Positions 14,802 through 23,535 are shown, counted from the stretch's first letter. The stretch is 64,000 nucleotides of DNA from Paractinoplanes bogorensis (GCF_018829635.1 NZ_JAHKKG010000019.1:104582-168581), one strand, 5' to 3'. A program made the numbers and translations. Notes: a model not told the origin generated them from the letters alone.

Positions 14802-16432
14802 TGGCCGCGGAACGCCTCCTCCAACCACCACGACGGCTTGCCGGGGGCGACCTTCGCGTCCACCACCATCGGCTCCGCGCGGGGACCGGCCAGCCACGCC
14901 GCGACCGGCGCCAGGTCGGACGGCTGCCGCACCGTCACCGCCGAGCAGCCGTAGCCGCGGGCGATCGACGCCAGGTCGGTCGGCGGGAACTGGACCGTCG
15001 ACAGGGGATGGCCGTGCGGCCCGAAATGGTGGACCTCGGCCCCGTACGCCTCGTCGTTGTAGACCACGATCAGCATGCCCACGCCCAGGCGCCGCACGGT
15101 TTCCAGCTCGGCGATGCTCATCAGGAACCCGCCGTCGCCGCAGGCCGCCACCGGCACCCGGTCCGGCATGGCCAGTGCCGCCCCCAGCGCCGACGCCAGT
15201 CCCAGCCCGACCGACTGGAACGCCTGCGTGAAGCAGAAGCCCCGGTGATCCGGAACGGTCAGGAACATCGACGGGTAGCCCATGAAGTTGCCCGAGTCGA
15301 CCGCGATCAGCCGTTCCCGGGGGAGCAGGTCGTCGAGGGCGATGCTGAACGTGCGCGGGTCGATGTGGGTGGTGTCCCCGTCGTCGTCGTACGAGACGTC
15401 GCGCCACCGGCCTTGATAAACAAGCTTTTCCCGTACGCCCGGAGTCCGGTACCCGAGGTTCGGCTCCGGCAGCGCCGCCCGTACGGCCCGGGCCGTGCTT
15501 CCGACGTCTCCGACCACGCCCAGGTCGACGCGGTGGTGGGCGCCCAGCGCGGCCGGGTCGAGGTCGACCTGCACCACCGTGGCCGACGACCCGACCAGCG
15601 CGCCGTGCCGGGTCGTCCACATGTTCAGCGAGGCGCCCCACCCGACCACGACGTCCGCGTCCTCGATCAGCGACGCCGCCAGGGGAGTGGCGAACCCGCC
15701 GGACACGTCGAGGTTCCACGAGTTGCCCGCGAACAGTCCTTTGGCCGCGGCCGACGTCGCCAGCAGCGCCCCGCACGACGACGCCAGGGAGGCCAGTTTG
15801 TCCTGGGCGCCGACCGCACCCCGCCCGGCGATGAAGACCGGTCGTTCGGCCGCGGCGAGCAGGGCGGCCAGCGCCACCACGGCGTCGTCGTTGGCCTGGG
15901 GGCGTTCCACCGCGACCGCGGCCATCGGTTCGGTCCGGTCGGCCGGGGACGCCTGCACGTCGAGCGGCAGGTTCAGCACGACCGTGCGCCGTTCGCCCGC
16001 GGCCAGCCGCCATGCCCGTACGGTGTCGGAAACCGCCGTGGCCGCCCCGTGCACCCGATCGCTGGACGCTCCCACCGCGCGGGCCAGCGCCTCCTGGTCG
16101 ACGCGGAAGTTCGAGCGCAGCGCGGTGGCCGCCGGCTCGGCCGCCAGCACCAGCAGCGGTGTGCGGCTCTTGGCGGCCTCGGCGATCCCGGTCATCGCGT
16201 TGGTCAGCCCGCAGCCCTGATGCACGGTGACCACGCCGACCCGGCCGCTGATCCGGGCGTACGCGTCGGCCGCGGTCGCCGCCCCGGCCTCGTGCCGTGT
16301 CGCCACGTAGCGGGCGCCGTGCTCCACCAGCGCGTTGGTGACGTGGAAGTTGCCGCTGCCGACCACCCCGAACACATGCCGGGCGCCGAGCCGGGCCAGC
16401 GTGGCACCGACCACGTCGGCGACGGTGGTCAT
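14798..16432 (-). CDS. Thiamine-pyrophosphate-dependent enzyme (acetolactate synthase/benzoylformate decarboxylase-like)
   Basis: A 544-residue three-domain TPP enzyme. The N-terminal PYR domain contains the catalytic Glu in TRHEAGAATAADAYAR; the central domain starts near residue 190; the C-terminal PP domain has the ThDP-Mg motif GDGGFLMSIAELETVRRLG...YND. The ATG at 16432 overlaps the stop of the upstream cyclase gene (ATGA), so they form a two-gene operon. The pairing with a metal-dependent cyclase-family hydrolase suggests a ring-opening hydrolysis followed by 2-oxoacid decarboxylation or C-C cleavage; the substrate is not evident. Confidence 0.85.
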   Translation of the reverse strand: MTTVADVVGATLARLGARHVFGVVGSGNFHVTNALVEHGARYVATRHEAGAATAADAYARISGRVGVVTVHQGCGLTNAMTGIAEAAKSRTPLLVLAAEPAATALRSNFRVDQEALARAVGASSDRVHGAATAVSDTVRAWRLAAGERRTVVLNLPLDVQASPADRTEPMAAVAVERPQANDDAVVALAALLAAAERPVFIAGRGAVGAQDKLASLASSCGALLATSAAAKGLFAGNSWNLDVSGGFATPLAASLIEDADVVVGWGASLNMWTTRHGALVGSSATVVQVDLDPAALGAHHRVDLGVVGDVGSTARAVRAALPEPNLGYRTPGVREKLVYQGRWRDVSYDDDGDTTHIDPRTFSIALDDLLPRERLIAVDSGNFMGYPSMFLTVPDHRGFCFTQAFQSVGLGLASALGAALAMPDRVPVAACGDGGFLMSIAELETVRRLGVGMLIVVYNDEAYGAEVHHFGPHGHPLSTVQFPPTDLASIARGYGCSAVTVRQPSDLAPVAAWLAGPRAEPMVVDAKVAPGKPSWWLEEAFRGH

Positions 16433-17202
16433 CTCTCGACCAGGGCCAGCACGCGGGTCGGGCTGCCGGATCCGCCGACGATCGGCAGCGGGGCCGCGAT
16501 CACCACCGCCCCGGCCGGCGGGAGCGAGGCCAGGTTCTGCAGCTGGGTCAGGCCGTATTTGCCGGCGCCGAGCACGTACGAGTGGCAGGGGAACGCCGGG
16601 TCGAACCCGAAGGCCTGGCCCGCGTCGGTGCCGACCGTTTCCACGCCGACCCCGATCACCGGGGCCTCCTCGGCCAGCCACTTGGCGCACTCGGGCGAGA
16701 TGCCGGGCGTGTGCGGGCCGGTTTCGTTCGCGTTGAGATAGCCGGCCTGATCGTTCGAGCGGGCGTCCCAGCCCGTACGGACAAGAAGCCACCCGCCCGC
16801 CGGCAGCGGCCCGTGCTCCGACTCCCAGGCGCGGATGTCGGCGATCTCGAGCAGGAAGTCGGGGTCGGCCGCGACGCGCCCGGACACGTCGACCACCGCG
16901 GCCGGGGCGACCAGCTTGAGCGGGGCGATCTGCGAGACGTCCTCGCCGTCGCGGGCGGTCACCCAGTGCACGGGCGCGTCCAGGTGGGTGCCGGTGTGCT
17001 CACCTGTGTGGATGTTGTTCCAGTACCAGGCGGGCCCGCGGTCGTCGTAGCGGCTGATCTCCTCGAGACCGAACGGGATGGTGTCGACGAACGGCGGCGG
17101 CAGCTTGAGGATCGGCGTTTCGCTGGACAGCGGCGCGGTGAGGTCCACCACCTCGATCGAGCCGGTCCGGATCGCCCCCACGAGCTCCTGCAGAACGCTC
17201 AT
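16429..17202 (-). CDS. Cyclase-family metal-dependent hydrolase (kynurenine formamidase/isatin hydrolase-like)
   Basis: A 257-residue protein with the diagnostic HTGEHTGTHLDAPVHW, whose His/His/Asp bind a divalent metal, plus CHSYVLGAGKYG toward the C-terminus. Relatives hydrolyse N-formylkynurenine, isatin or related amides. The ATG at 17202 has GGAG just upstream; two GTG codons immediately before it are possible alternatives. It is the first gene of an operon with a TPP enzyme, divergent from a PP2C phosphatase. Confidence 0.85.
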   Translation of the reverse strand: MSVLQELVGAIRTGSIEVVDLTAPLSSETPILKLPPPFVDTIPFGLEEISRYDDRGPAWYWNNIHTGEHTGTHLDAPVHWVTARDGEDVSQIAPLKLVAPAAVVDVSGRVAADPDFLLEIADIRAWESEHGPLPAGGWLLVRTGWDARSNDQAGYLNANETGPHTPGISPECAKWLAEEAPVIGVGVETVGTDAGQAFGFDPAFPCHSYVLGAGKYGLTQLQNLASLPPAGAVVIAAPLPIVGGSGSPTRVLALVER

Positions 17203-17332
17203 CACCACTCCACCCTGTGATCACCGCCACGTCGCCCGCAGCCTACGGTGTGCGGGCACACATCCGGGAGCGGCTGTTCGGCCGGGTAGGGGAGTGCCGG
17301 AACCTTTACATAGGCCAAGTATTTTGTCGGGC

Positions 17333-19105
17333 ATGACCTACCGCCGCCTCGACGACCCGGAGCGCCTGGACGCCCTCCTGCGGACCGGCCTCGGGGCCTC
17401 GCCCGACCCGGCCTTCGACCGGTTCACCCAGATCGTCCGCACGGTGCTGCGCGTGCCGGTCGCCCTGGTGTCCCTGGTCGACGACGAGCGGCAGGTCTTC
17501 CCGGGCGCGTTCGGGCTCGGCGAGCCGTGGTTCGGCCGGCGGCAGACCCCGCTCTCACACTCGTTCTGCCAGCATGTCGTCACGACGGCGGCCCCTCTGG
17601 TGATCAGCGATGCCCGCACCGACCCGCGGGTGGCGGGCAACCTGGCCATCACCGACCTGTCCGTGGTCGGTTATGCCGGGATGCCGCTGACCGACGCCGA
17701 CGGTTTCGTGCTCGGTTCCCTGTGCGCCATCGACACCGCGCCCCGCGAGTGGACCGAGGCCGAGCTGGCCCTGCTCGCCGATCTGGCCGCCGCCTGCTCG
17801 GACTCGTTGCGGCTGCGCATCGCGACCCGGCTCGCCCACCGCGGCGAAGACAGCGCGCGGGCCCGTGAGCGGGTGGCCGACGCCAACCTCGACCGCAGCC
17901 AGGTGCTGCTGCGCGCCAGCGTCGCCCTGGCCCGTACGGTGACCGTCGCGGACGTCTCGGCCGCGGTGCGGGAGCTGGTCACCGGCACCCTCGACCCCGA
18001 CTACGTGGGTGTGTCGCTGGTCGAGGCCGGCCACATCAGTCTGCGGTCGGGCGCCGACCTGCCGGCACCGGTGGCGGCCCGCTGGGAACGCTATCGGGGC
18101 ACGGCCCGCACCCCGTCGGCTCTGGCCGTGGCGACCGGGGCTCCGGTGCTGCTGCGCGATCTGGCCGCGGTGGCCGAGCGGGCGCCCGACGCGCTCGCGA
18201 CCTTCCGCGAGATGGGCTGGCAGTCCGCCGCGAGTGTCCCGTTGCCCGGCCCGCACGGTCCGATCGGCGCGCTGACCTTCGCCTGGAAGGAGCCGTTCAC
18301 CCTCGACGACGTCGAGCGGGCGGTGCTCGCGGCCCTGGCCGGCTACGTCGGCCAGGCGATCCGGCGCGCCGACTACCTCTACTCCCGCGAACAGGTCGCC
18401 GAGCTGCTCCAGCAGTCCATGCTCACCGACCTGCCCGAGGCGGCGCCGTTCGAGCTGGCCGCGCGCTACGAGCCGGCCGCCCGGGGCGAGTACGTCGGCG
18501 GTGACTGGTACGACGCGGTGGCGGTCGACCCGGGCGAGCTGGCCCTGGTCGTCGGCGACGTGACCGGCCACGACATGCGGGCCGCGGCGCACATGGGCCA
18601 GCTCCGCAGCATGTTGCGGGCCTACGTCGTGGACCGGCACGAGCCGCCGTCCGCCCTGTTGCGCCGTCTCGACAACGCCATGCACGAGCTCGGCGACCGG
18701 ACCCCTACGACGGCGGTCCTGGCCTACGTCCGTTCCGAAGAGGGCGGCGGGCACCGGCTGCAGTGGGCCAACGCGGGCCACCCGGCGCCGCTGCTGCTCG
18801 AGGCCGACGGCACGGTCACCACGCTCACCGGCCGGGACACGCTGCTCGGCTATCACCGGCACACACCCCGCACCAACCACACCAGTGTGCTGTCGCCCGG
18901 GTCGACCGTCCTGATGTTCACCGACGGACTGATCGAGACGCGCCACGACGACCTCGACGAGCGCAAACTCCAGCTGCGGCGGGTTCTGAGCGGCCTGGCC
19001 GGCGTCCCGCTGCCCGATCTGCTCGACGAGGTCTACCGCCGTCTGGCCGGCGACGACCACGAGGACGATGTGGCGCTGCTCGCACTGCGTACGCCCGGTC
19101 CCTGA
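17333..19105 (+). CDS. GAF-domain PP2C-type (RsbU/SpoIIE-like) serine phosphatase
   Basis: A 590-residue cytoplasmic signalling protein. An N-terminal GAF domain spans about 20-170 (PVALVSLVDDERQVFPGAFG, SFCQHVV, GYAGMPLTDADGFVLGSLCAID). A short coiled coil with LDRSQVLLRASVALA leads to a second, more divergent GAF (about 205-355). The SpoIIE/PP2C phosphatase domain covers about 375-590 with metal-binding YVGGDWYDAV, VVGDVTGHDMRAA, NAGHPAPLLL and MFTDGLIETR. Such enzymes dephosphorylate anti-sigma-factor antagonists in partner-switching systems. No anti-sigma or STAS gene is adjacent, so the partner is encoded elsewhere. GGAAC at 17299 could be part of an ECF-type promoter. Confidence 0.88.
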   Translation: MTYRRLDDPERLDALLRTGLGASPDPAFDRFTQIVRTVLRVPVALVSLVDDERQVFPGAFGLGEPWFGRRQTPLSHSFCQHVVTTAAPLVISDARTDPRVAGNLAITDLSVVGYAGMPLTDADGFVLGSLCAIDTAPREWTEAELALLADLAAACSDSLRLRIATRLAHRGEDSARARERVADANLDRSQVLLRASVALARTVTVADVSAAVRELVTGTLDPDYVGVSLVEAGHISLRSGADLPAPVAARWERYRGTARTPSALAVATGAPVLLRDLAAVAERAPDALATFREMGWQSAASVPLPGPHGPIGALTFAWKEPFTLDDVERAVLAALAGYVGQAIRRADYLYSREQVAELLQQSMLTDLPEAAPFELAARYEPAARGEYVGGDWYDAVAVDPGELALVVGDVTGHDMRAAAHMGQLRSMLRAYVVDRHEPPSALLRRLDNAMHELGDRTPTTAVLAYVRSEEGGGHRLQWANAGHPAPLLLEADGTVTTLTGRDTLLGYHRHTPRTNHTSVLSPGSTVLMFTDGLIETRHDDLDERKLQLRRVLSGLAGVPLPDLLDEVYRRLAGDDHEDDVALLALRTPGP

Positions 19106-19165
19106 GGAAATATCCGTGCCCCGGTGGAGGTTGTGCAGGCGGATCTCCTGAAGGGGGACAGAGAC

Positions 19166-19426
19166 ATGAAGAACGGCATCCACCCCGACTACCACACCGT
19201 CGTCTACCGTGACCGCAACGCCGACTACGCGTTCCTCACCCGGTCGACGGAGAACAGCGACAAGACCGTCGAGTGGTCGGACGGTAAGACCTATCCGGTG
19301 ATCGACGTCCAGATCTCGGCGGCGAGCCACCCGTTCTGGACCGGCCGCACGCGCGTGCTCGACACCGCGGGCCGGATCGAGAAGTTCCGCGCCAAGTACG
19401 CCAAGTTCGCGTCGCCTTCTAGCTGA
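19166..19426 (+). CDS. rpmE2: 50S ribosomal protein L31 type B (zinc-independent paralogue)
   Basis: An 86-residue L31 with MKNGIHPDYHTVVYRDRN and SHPFWTGRTRVLDTAGRIEKFRAKYA. It has no cysteines, so it is the C-minus (type B) form that substitutes for the zinc-containing L31 when zinc is scarce. Such copies are usually Zur-repressed, but I see no convincing Zur box in the 60 bp upstream. AAGGGGG precedes the ATG. Its end overlaps the convergent TetR gene by 8 bp. Confidence 0.93.
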   Translation: MKNGIHPDYHTVVYRDRNADYAFLTRSTENSDKTVEWSDGKTYPVIDVQISAASHPFWTGRTRVLDTAGRIEKFRAKYAKFASPSS

Positions 19427-19952
19427 CCGACTCGCGGATCGCGGCGGTGACCGCACGGACGGCCTCGGGGAAGGACATCTCCCCACCCGAGGCCAGCCAC
19501 CGCCCGTACGCGTTCTGAAAGGTGACCGTCCCGATCTGGGCCAGCAGATGAGCCCGTACGGGATCGCCTCCTAAAGCTTCTTCCATGGCCGCCGTCACGG
19601 CGGCCATTTTTGTGCGCTCCCGCTCCTGCAGCTCGGCGCTGCCGTCGATGATCGCCCGGCGCTCGGCCGGCCGGTCGAGCAGCTCGACCATCTGCTCGCC
19701 GACCCGGGCCACCGCCGCGAACACGTCACCGCCGCTCGCGCGTACCGCCTCGGCGAGGGCCGCGGGCAGGCGATCCGACCCGGCGAAGAACACCTCGCGC
19801 TTGTCCGGGAAGTAGCGGAAGAACGAGCGCCGGGTCAGCCCCGCGCGCTCGGCGATCTGGGTGACGGTGACCGCGTCGTAGCCGTGCTCGCGGAACAACT
19901 CGAGCGCGGCCTCGCGCAACCGCTGCTCGGCCCCCGGATCCCAGCGCGCCAT
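19419..19952 (-). CDS. TetR/AcrR-family transcriptional regulator
   Basis: A 177-residue TetR protein. The HTH is AALELFREHGYDAVTVTQIAERAGLTRRSFFRYFPDKREVFF, followed by an all-helical ligand domain. It is divergent from the saccharopine-dehydrogenase-like gene, and the 87 bp between them contain a perfect palindrome, so it most likely represses itself and that oxidoreductase. Confidence 0.9.
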   Translation of the reverse strand: MARWDPGAEQRLREAALELFREHGYDAVTVTQIAERAGLTRRSFFRYFPDKREVFFAGSDRLPAALAEAVRASGGDVFAAVARVGEQMVELLDRPAERRAIIDGSAELQERERTKMAAVTAAMEEALGGDPVRAHLLAQIGTVTFQNAYGRWLASGGEMSFPEAVRAVTAAIRESVS

Positions 19953-20003
19953 GTGATCACCATAGCAAGTGACGTCTCAGGGTGTCATGACGTGCTAGCT
20001 TGA

Positions 20004-20026
20004 GTGATGACACACTGAGTCATCAC
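20004..20026. promoter_or_regulatory. Palindromic operator between TetR and oxidoreductase genes
   Basis: GTGATGAC-ACACTGA-GTCATCAC is a perfect 8+8 bp inverted repeat ending 13 bp before the ATG at 20040 and partly overlapping the leader. A related TGACGTCTCAGGGTGTCATGACGT lies just upstream. It is the probable TetR binding site. Confidence 0.65.
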
Positions 20027-20039
20027 CTGGGGAGGTCCC

Positions 20040-21029
20040 ATGTCCATCTGGATCCTCGGCGCACGCGGACGCATCGGGCGAGCCGTCGCGACGCGACTGC
20101 GGGAGCAGGGCATCGAGCCGGTGCTGATCGGCCGCGAGACCGAGATCGTCACCGAGATCGGACGGCAGCGGCCCGAGGTCGTGGTCAACACGATCGGCGA
20201 CTACGCGGCGACCGCGCTGACCATCGCCCGGGCCGGTCTGCCGCACGGCGGTCACTATCTCGACGTGGCCAACGACCTGGTCGCGGTGCCGCGGATGCTG
20301 GCCGCACACGACGAGGCGGCCGCCGCCGGCAGCACTTTCGTGACGGGGGCCGGGTTCGGGGTGCTGGCCACCGAGTCCGTCGTGGTCAAGCTTTGTGAGG
20401 ACAGGCCAACCCCTTCCCGCGTACGCGTGGACGCGCTGGCCTCGGTCGGCATGGCGGCCGGCGTCTTCGGGCAAGCCCTGGCCGCCACCACGCTCGACGT
20501 GCTCACCTCCGGTGGCCGTCGCTTCTCGTCCGGCCGCTTGGTCTCATCGCGCCTGGGCGCCGGTGCCCGCACGCTGGCTCTGCCGGACGGCACGTCGATC
20601 CGCTCGGCCGAGGTCCCGTCCGGCGAGCTGCTCGCGGCCCGGGCCGCCTCGAACGCCCCCGACGTCACCGTCACCTCGGCCCTCGCGCCCGGCTCCCCGG
20701 TCGTACGGGCGCTGCTGCCCGCGGCCGCCCGCCTGCTCGCGATCCCGCCCGTGCGCCGGTTCGCCCAGGCGCGCATGGCCGCCATCGCCATCAAGGACAC
20801 CCCGCGCCCACGCCCGTATTCATGGGGACACGCGGTCGTCGAGTGGCCCGACGGCACCACCCGCGAGGGCTGGCTGCGCGCCGGCGACGGCATGGACTTC
20901 ACCGCCGCCGTCCTGGCTGAGGCGGCCGTCCGATTGCACGACGGCGAGGGCAAACCCGGCGCTTACACCCCAGCGGCCGCCCTGGGGCCTGACCTGGCGG
21001 TGGCGGCCGGCGGGACCTTCGTGCTGTAG
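20040..21029 (+). CDS. Saccharopine-dehydrogenase-like NAD(P)-binding protein
   Basis: A 329-residue Rossmann protein. WILGARGRIGRAVATRLREQG is the N-terminal dinucleotide fold; VVVNTIGDYA and GHYLDVANDLVAVPRML are typical of saccharopine dehydrogenase-like trans-acting enoyl reductases and related oxidoreductases. GGGGAGG precedes the ATG by about 5 nt. It lacks the long catalytic domain of true lysine-pathway enzymes. TetR control suggests an inducible detoxification or modification role. Confidence 0.82.
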   Translation: MSIWILGARGRIGRAVATRLREQGIEPVLIGRETEIVTEIGRQRPEVVVNTIGDYAATALTIARAGLPHGGHYLDVANDLVAVPRMLAAHDEAAAAGSTFVTGAGFGVLATESVVVKLCEDRPTPSRVRVDALASVGMAAGVFGQALAATTLDVLTSGGRRFSSGRLVSSRLGAGARTLALPDGTSIRSAEVPSGELLAARAASNAPDVTVTSALAPGSPVVRALLPAAARLLAIPPVRRFAQARMAAIAIKDTPRPRPYSWGHAVVEWPDGTTREGWLRAGDGMDFTAAVLAEAAVRLHDGEGKPGAYTPAAALGPDLAVAAGGTFVL

Positions 21030-21054
21030 CTCACTTCCGCTGCCCCTCCTTCTA

Positions 21055-21072
21055 TGTGTACGTTCGTACACA
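21055..21072. promoter_or_regulatory. 18-bp perfect palindrome upstream of the MFS gene
   Basis: TGTGTACG-TT-CGTACACA is perfectly symmetric and lies 14 bp before the TTG start at 21087, between it and the preceding gene. Its form suits a TetR or GntR dimer; no regulator lies directly beside it. Confidence 0.6.
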
Positions 21073-21086
21073 GTTGGAGGGGATCC

Positions 21087-22307
21087 TTGGAACGCACCAC
21101 CGCGCGCCGTCGCAACGCCCTGTTCGCCCTGTTCTTCCTGCCCGGCCTGGCCATCTCGTCGTGGGTGACCCGCACGCCCGACATCCGCGACCTGCTCGGC
21201 GCGTCCACCGCCGAGATGGGCCTGGTGCTGTTCGGGCTGTCCGCCGGCTCGATGATCGGCATCCTCAGCTCGGGCCGCTTCGTGGCCCGCATCGGCACCC
21301 GCCCGGTCGTGGCCGCCGGCATCCTCACCACGGTCGCCAGCATGCCCGTGGTCGGCGTCGGCGCCGGCCTGCACTCGCCGTGGCTGGTCACGGCCGGCCT
21401 GTTCCTGTTCGGCCTGGGCATGGGCTGCGGCGAGGTGGCCATGAACGTCGAGGGCGCCGACGTCGAACGCCTCATCGGCCGCGCGGTGCTCCCGACCATG
21501 CACGGCTTCTTCAGCCTCGGCACGGTCGCCGGCGCGGTCATCGGCATGGCCCTGACGGCCGCCCGTTTCCCCGTCCCGTGGCACCTCGTGCTGGTCGGCC
21601 TGCTCAGCGTCCCCGTCGCGCTGCTGGCGATCCGCATCATCCCGCCCGGCAACGGCCGCTCGGTTCCGGCCACGGTCAAAACCGCAACCCCTTCTTCCCG
21701 TACGCCTTTGTGGCGCGACCAGATCCTCCTGCTGATCGGCGTGGTGGTGCTGGCGATGGCCCTGGCCGAGGGCGCCGCCAACGACTGGCTCCCGCTCATC
21801 ATGGTCGACGGCCACGGCTTGGACGCCGCCCTGGGCTCACTCGTCTACGTGGCCTTCTCCGCCGCCATGACGATCGGCCGCTTCGGCGGCGGCTGGTTCC
21901 TGACCCGCTTCGGCCGCGCCACGGTGCTGGGCGCCAGCGCCGTCATCGGCGGCGTCGGCTTGGTGCTGGTCGTCTTCGTCGACAACGCCTTCGTGGCCGG
22001 CGCCGCCGTCCTGCTGTGGGGCCTCGGCGCGTCCTTGGGCTTCCCGGTCGCCCTTTCCGCTGCCGCCGACTCGGGCCCCGACCCGACCGCGCGGGTGTCC
22101 CTGGTGGCGACGGCCGGCTACGTCGCTTTCCTGGTCGGCCCGCCGGCCCTGGGTTTCCTGGGCGAGCACTACGGCCTGCGCAACGCGATGATCGTGGTCC
22201 TGGGCCTGCTGGCCGTGGCCGCAGTGGCCGCCTTCACCCTGTCCCGCCGCCTGCCCACCACCCCCGGCCCTGTCCCCGATGACGACCTGACAAGCGTCCC
22301 CACATAG
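21087..22307 (+). CDS. Major facilitator superfamily transporter
   Basis: A 406-residue MFS protein with about 12 hydrophobic helices. FFLPGLAISSWVTRTPDIRDLLG resembles YbjJ-type sugar or drug transporters. The conserved loop 2-3 motif appears as GRFVARIGTRPVV, with a cytoplasmic loop at about 190-215 splitting the two six-helix halves. I place the start at the TTG 21087 because GGAGGGG lies 6 nt before it; a longer in-frame ATG at 21054 would overlap the palindromic operator. Confidence 0.85.
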   Translation: MERTTARRRNALFALFFLPGLAISSWVTRTPDIRDLLGASTAEMGLVLFGLSAGSMIGILSSGRFVARIGTRPVVAAGILTTVASMPVVGVGAGLHSPWLVTAGLFLFGLGMGCGEVAMNVEGADVERLIGRAVLPTMHGFFSLGTVAGAVIGMALTAARFPVPWHLVLVGLLSVPVALLAIRIIPPGNGRSVPATVKTATPSSRTPLWRDQILLLIGVVVLAMALAEGAANDWLPLIMVDGHGLDAALGSLVYVAFSAAMTIGRFGGGWFLTRFGRATVLGASAVIGGVGLVLVVFVDNAFVAGAAVLLWGLGASLGFPVALSAAADSGPDPTARVSLVATAGYVAFLVGPPALGFLGEHYGLRNAMIVVLGLLAVAAVAAFTLSRRLPTTPGPVPDDDLTSVPT

Positions 22308-22452
22308 CTGCCCCGGTTCGCCGTTGTCCACAGGCCGCGGGTCACCCGCCCGCCAAGACCCGCCAAGTTCGCGATAATGGCTGAGGACAGGGCCCCGGGG
22401 CGGGCGCCTGTCCGCGCGAGCCTGAGTGCGGGCGGGAAGGCGGTCGATCAGG

Positions 22453-23024
22453 GTGAATGGCGTGCCGACTTCCACCCGGGACCTCGCCCTTGCTGTGGTG
22501 TTCGCGACCCGGGTGACGTCCGGGATCGACATCTTCCTCGGTCGGCTGGACCGGCCCTACGTCACCGATACCTTTGACCCCGGTCAGGGCGTCGAGCTGA
22601 AATGGCGTGAGCTGGACGGTATGACACAGCCGGACGATCTGGCCCGGGCCCTCCGATCGGAACTGCCGCTCACCAGGCAACGTATCCAGGCATCGAACCG
22701 GCCGGGCGCGAGCGTTGCGGCGACCGCGATCGACGTCATCGCTGTGCTCCTCGACGATTCCCTGGATGACCGGCAACGGGTCGCCGCCGTTGCCGGGTCG
22801 GCCCTGCGGGTCGCGTTGGAGATGGATCGGACGGCTGTACGACCACCCATCGGCCGTCGGACCTGGTCGGCCTTCGAACTCCATGGTCAGGCTGATCTGG
22901 CCGATCTCGTAGACGACGCGACCGAGGGTTTTCTCCTGAGTTCGTCGACGAACTGCGCGAGGAGGCCGGGGCGGAGTCGATGGTGTACCGCCGGGCGATG
23001 ACAGAGCTGACCGCCGGCTCATGA
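22453..23024 (+). pseudogene. Hypothetical gene with probable frameshift near its 3' end
   Basis: The frame starting VNGVPTSTRDLALAVVFATRV runs as a plausible soluble helical protein to DLVDDATEGF near 22931, after which it becomes Arg/Cys/Ser-rich (LLSSSTNCARR) and stops at 23001. Inserting one base in the TTTT run at 22930-22933 restores a natural continuation (SPEFVDELREEAGAES, then VYRRAMTELTAGS) ending at 23024. I therefore read it as one gene disrupted by a single-base deletion, or a sequencing error. I do not recognise the family. Position next to another short hypothetical gene and a coding remnant suggests a decaying cassette. Confidence 0.5.
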
Positions 23025-23076
23025 CCACCTGCTGCGCCACCATTGTTGGCGCGGAGCCGACCGAGGTGATGCCGTG

Positions 23077-23535
23077 ATGGCGAAGTTCCGATGCGTCTGC
23101 ACGACAGTGATCCAGACGAGCGGCAACATTCCGAACGAGCTCGAATACAAGGTGTTGTCAGACGTCGAATACGATCGGTACGAGGGCATCGTGGATGTCG
23201 AGGAGATTTATCTGGCGTCCAGGTCGGCGTTTCTGTGCCCGACATGCGGACGGTTCTGGATCTTCTGGCACGGCATGGGCGAGCCGCCGCGGTGCTATCG
23301 CCCCACGCGAGTCCAGCGACGACGCGCCGACCGTGGAAGGTCGCGACTCGCGGCAGTGACGATGGCTCCGAGGCGCGCGGTGACTGGCCACGGCACGGTG
23401 GGCGTGGGAGCCGCTTGGCGCCACGTTCGACGGCGTGTCGCTGCGGTCCCACTGGGCGGCCCCCGGATCCGAGCTCGGCGCCCTGGTCGACGACGTGCGC
23501 TGAAGGTCAGGGTCGTGCTCGGCGCCGTCCTGTGA
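23077..23535 (+). CDS. Small hypothetical protein with Cys pairs, C-terminus uncertain
   Basis: The N-terminal ~75 residues look genuine: MAKFRCVCTTVIQTSGNI, a run of acidic residues (DVEYDRYEGIVDVEE) and SAFLCPTCGRFWIFWHG with a CPTC pair. Together with the N-terminal CVC it could bind zinc. After PPRCYRP the reading frame turns into an Arg-rich stretch unlike a folded protein. A one-base shift there gives APRESSDDAPTVEGRDSRQ and a stop at 23359, which looks more natural. The family resembles small immunity-like or unknown actinobacterial proteins; no function is assigned. Confidence 0.5.
   Translation: MAKFRCVCTTVIQTSGNIPNELEYKVLSDVEYDRYEGIVDVEEIYLASRSAFLCPTCGRFWIFWHGMGEPPRCYRPTRVQRRRADRGRSRLAAVTMAPRRAVTGHGTVGVGAAWRHVRRRVAAVPLGGPRIRARRPGRRRALKVRVVLGAVL
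23384..23503 (+). pseudogene. Coding remnant of an unidentified protein
   Basis: A 39-codon open stretch without a start codon reads RWAWEPLGATFDGVSLRSHW and ends in GSELGALVDDVR followed by TGA. Its composition is that of a real protein C-terminus, whereas the overlapping frames are Arg-rich. It is preceded by an in-frame stop, so it is likely the 3' fragment of a deleted gene. Confidence 0.4.

Noticed and set aside
17203..17332. SigB-type GTTT-GGGTA promoter before the PP2C gene
   Set aside because: GGGTA and a GTTT-like element are present but at the wrong spacing and order; a GGAAC motif is only a weak alternative.
22325..22335. TTGTCCACA, matching a DnaA box
   Set aside because: A single copy with no AT-rich unwinding region and no dnaA/dnaN genes nearby; one match is expected by chance.
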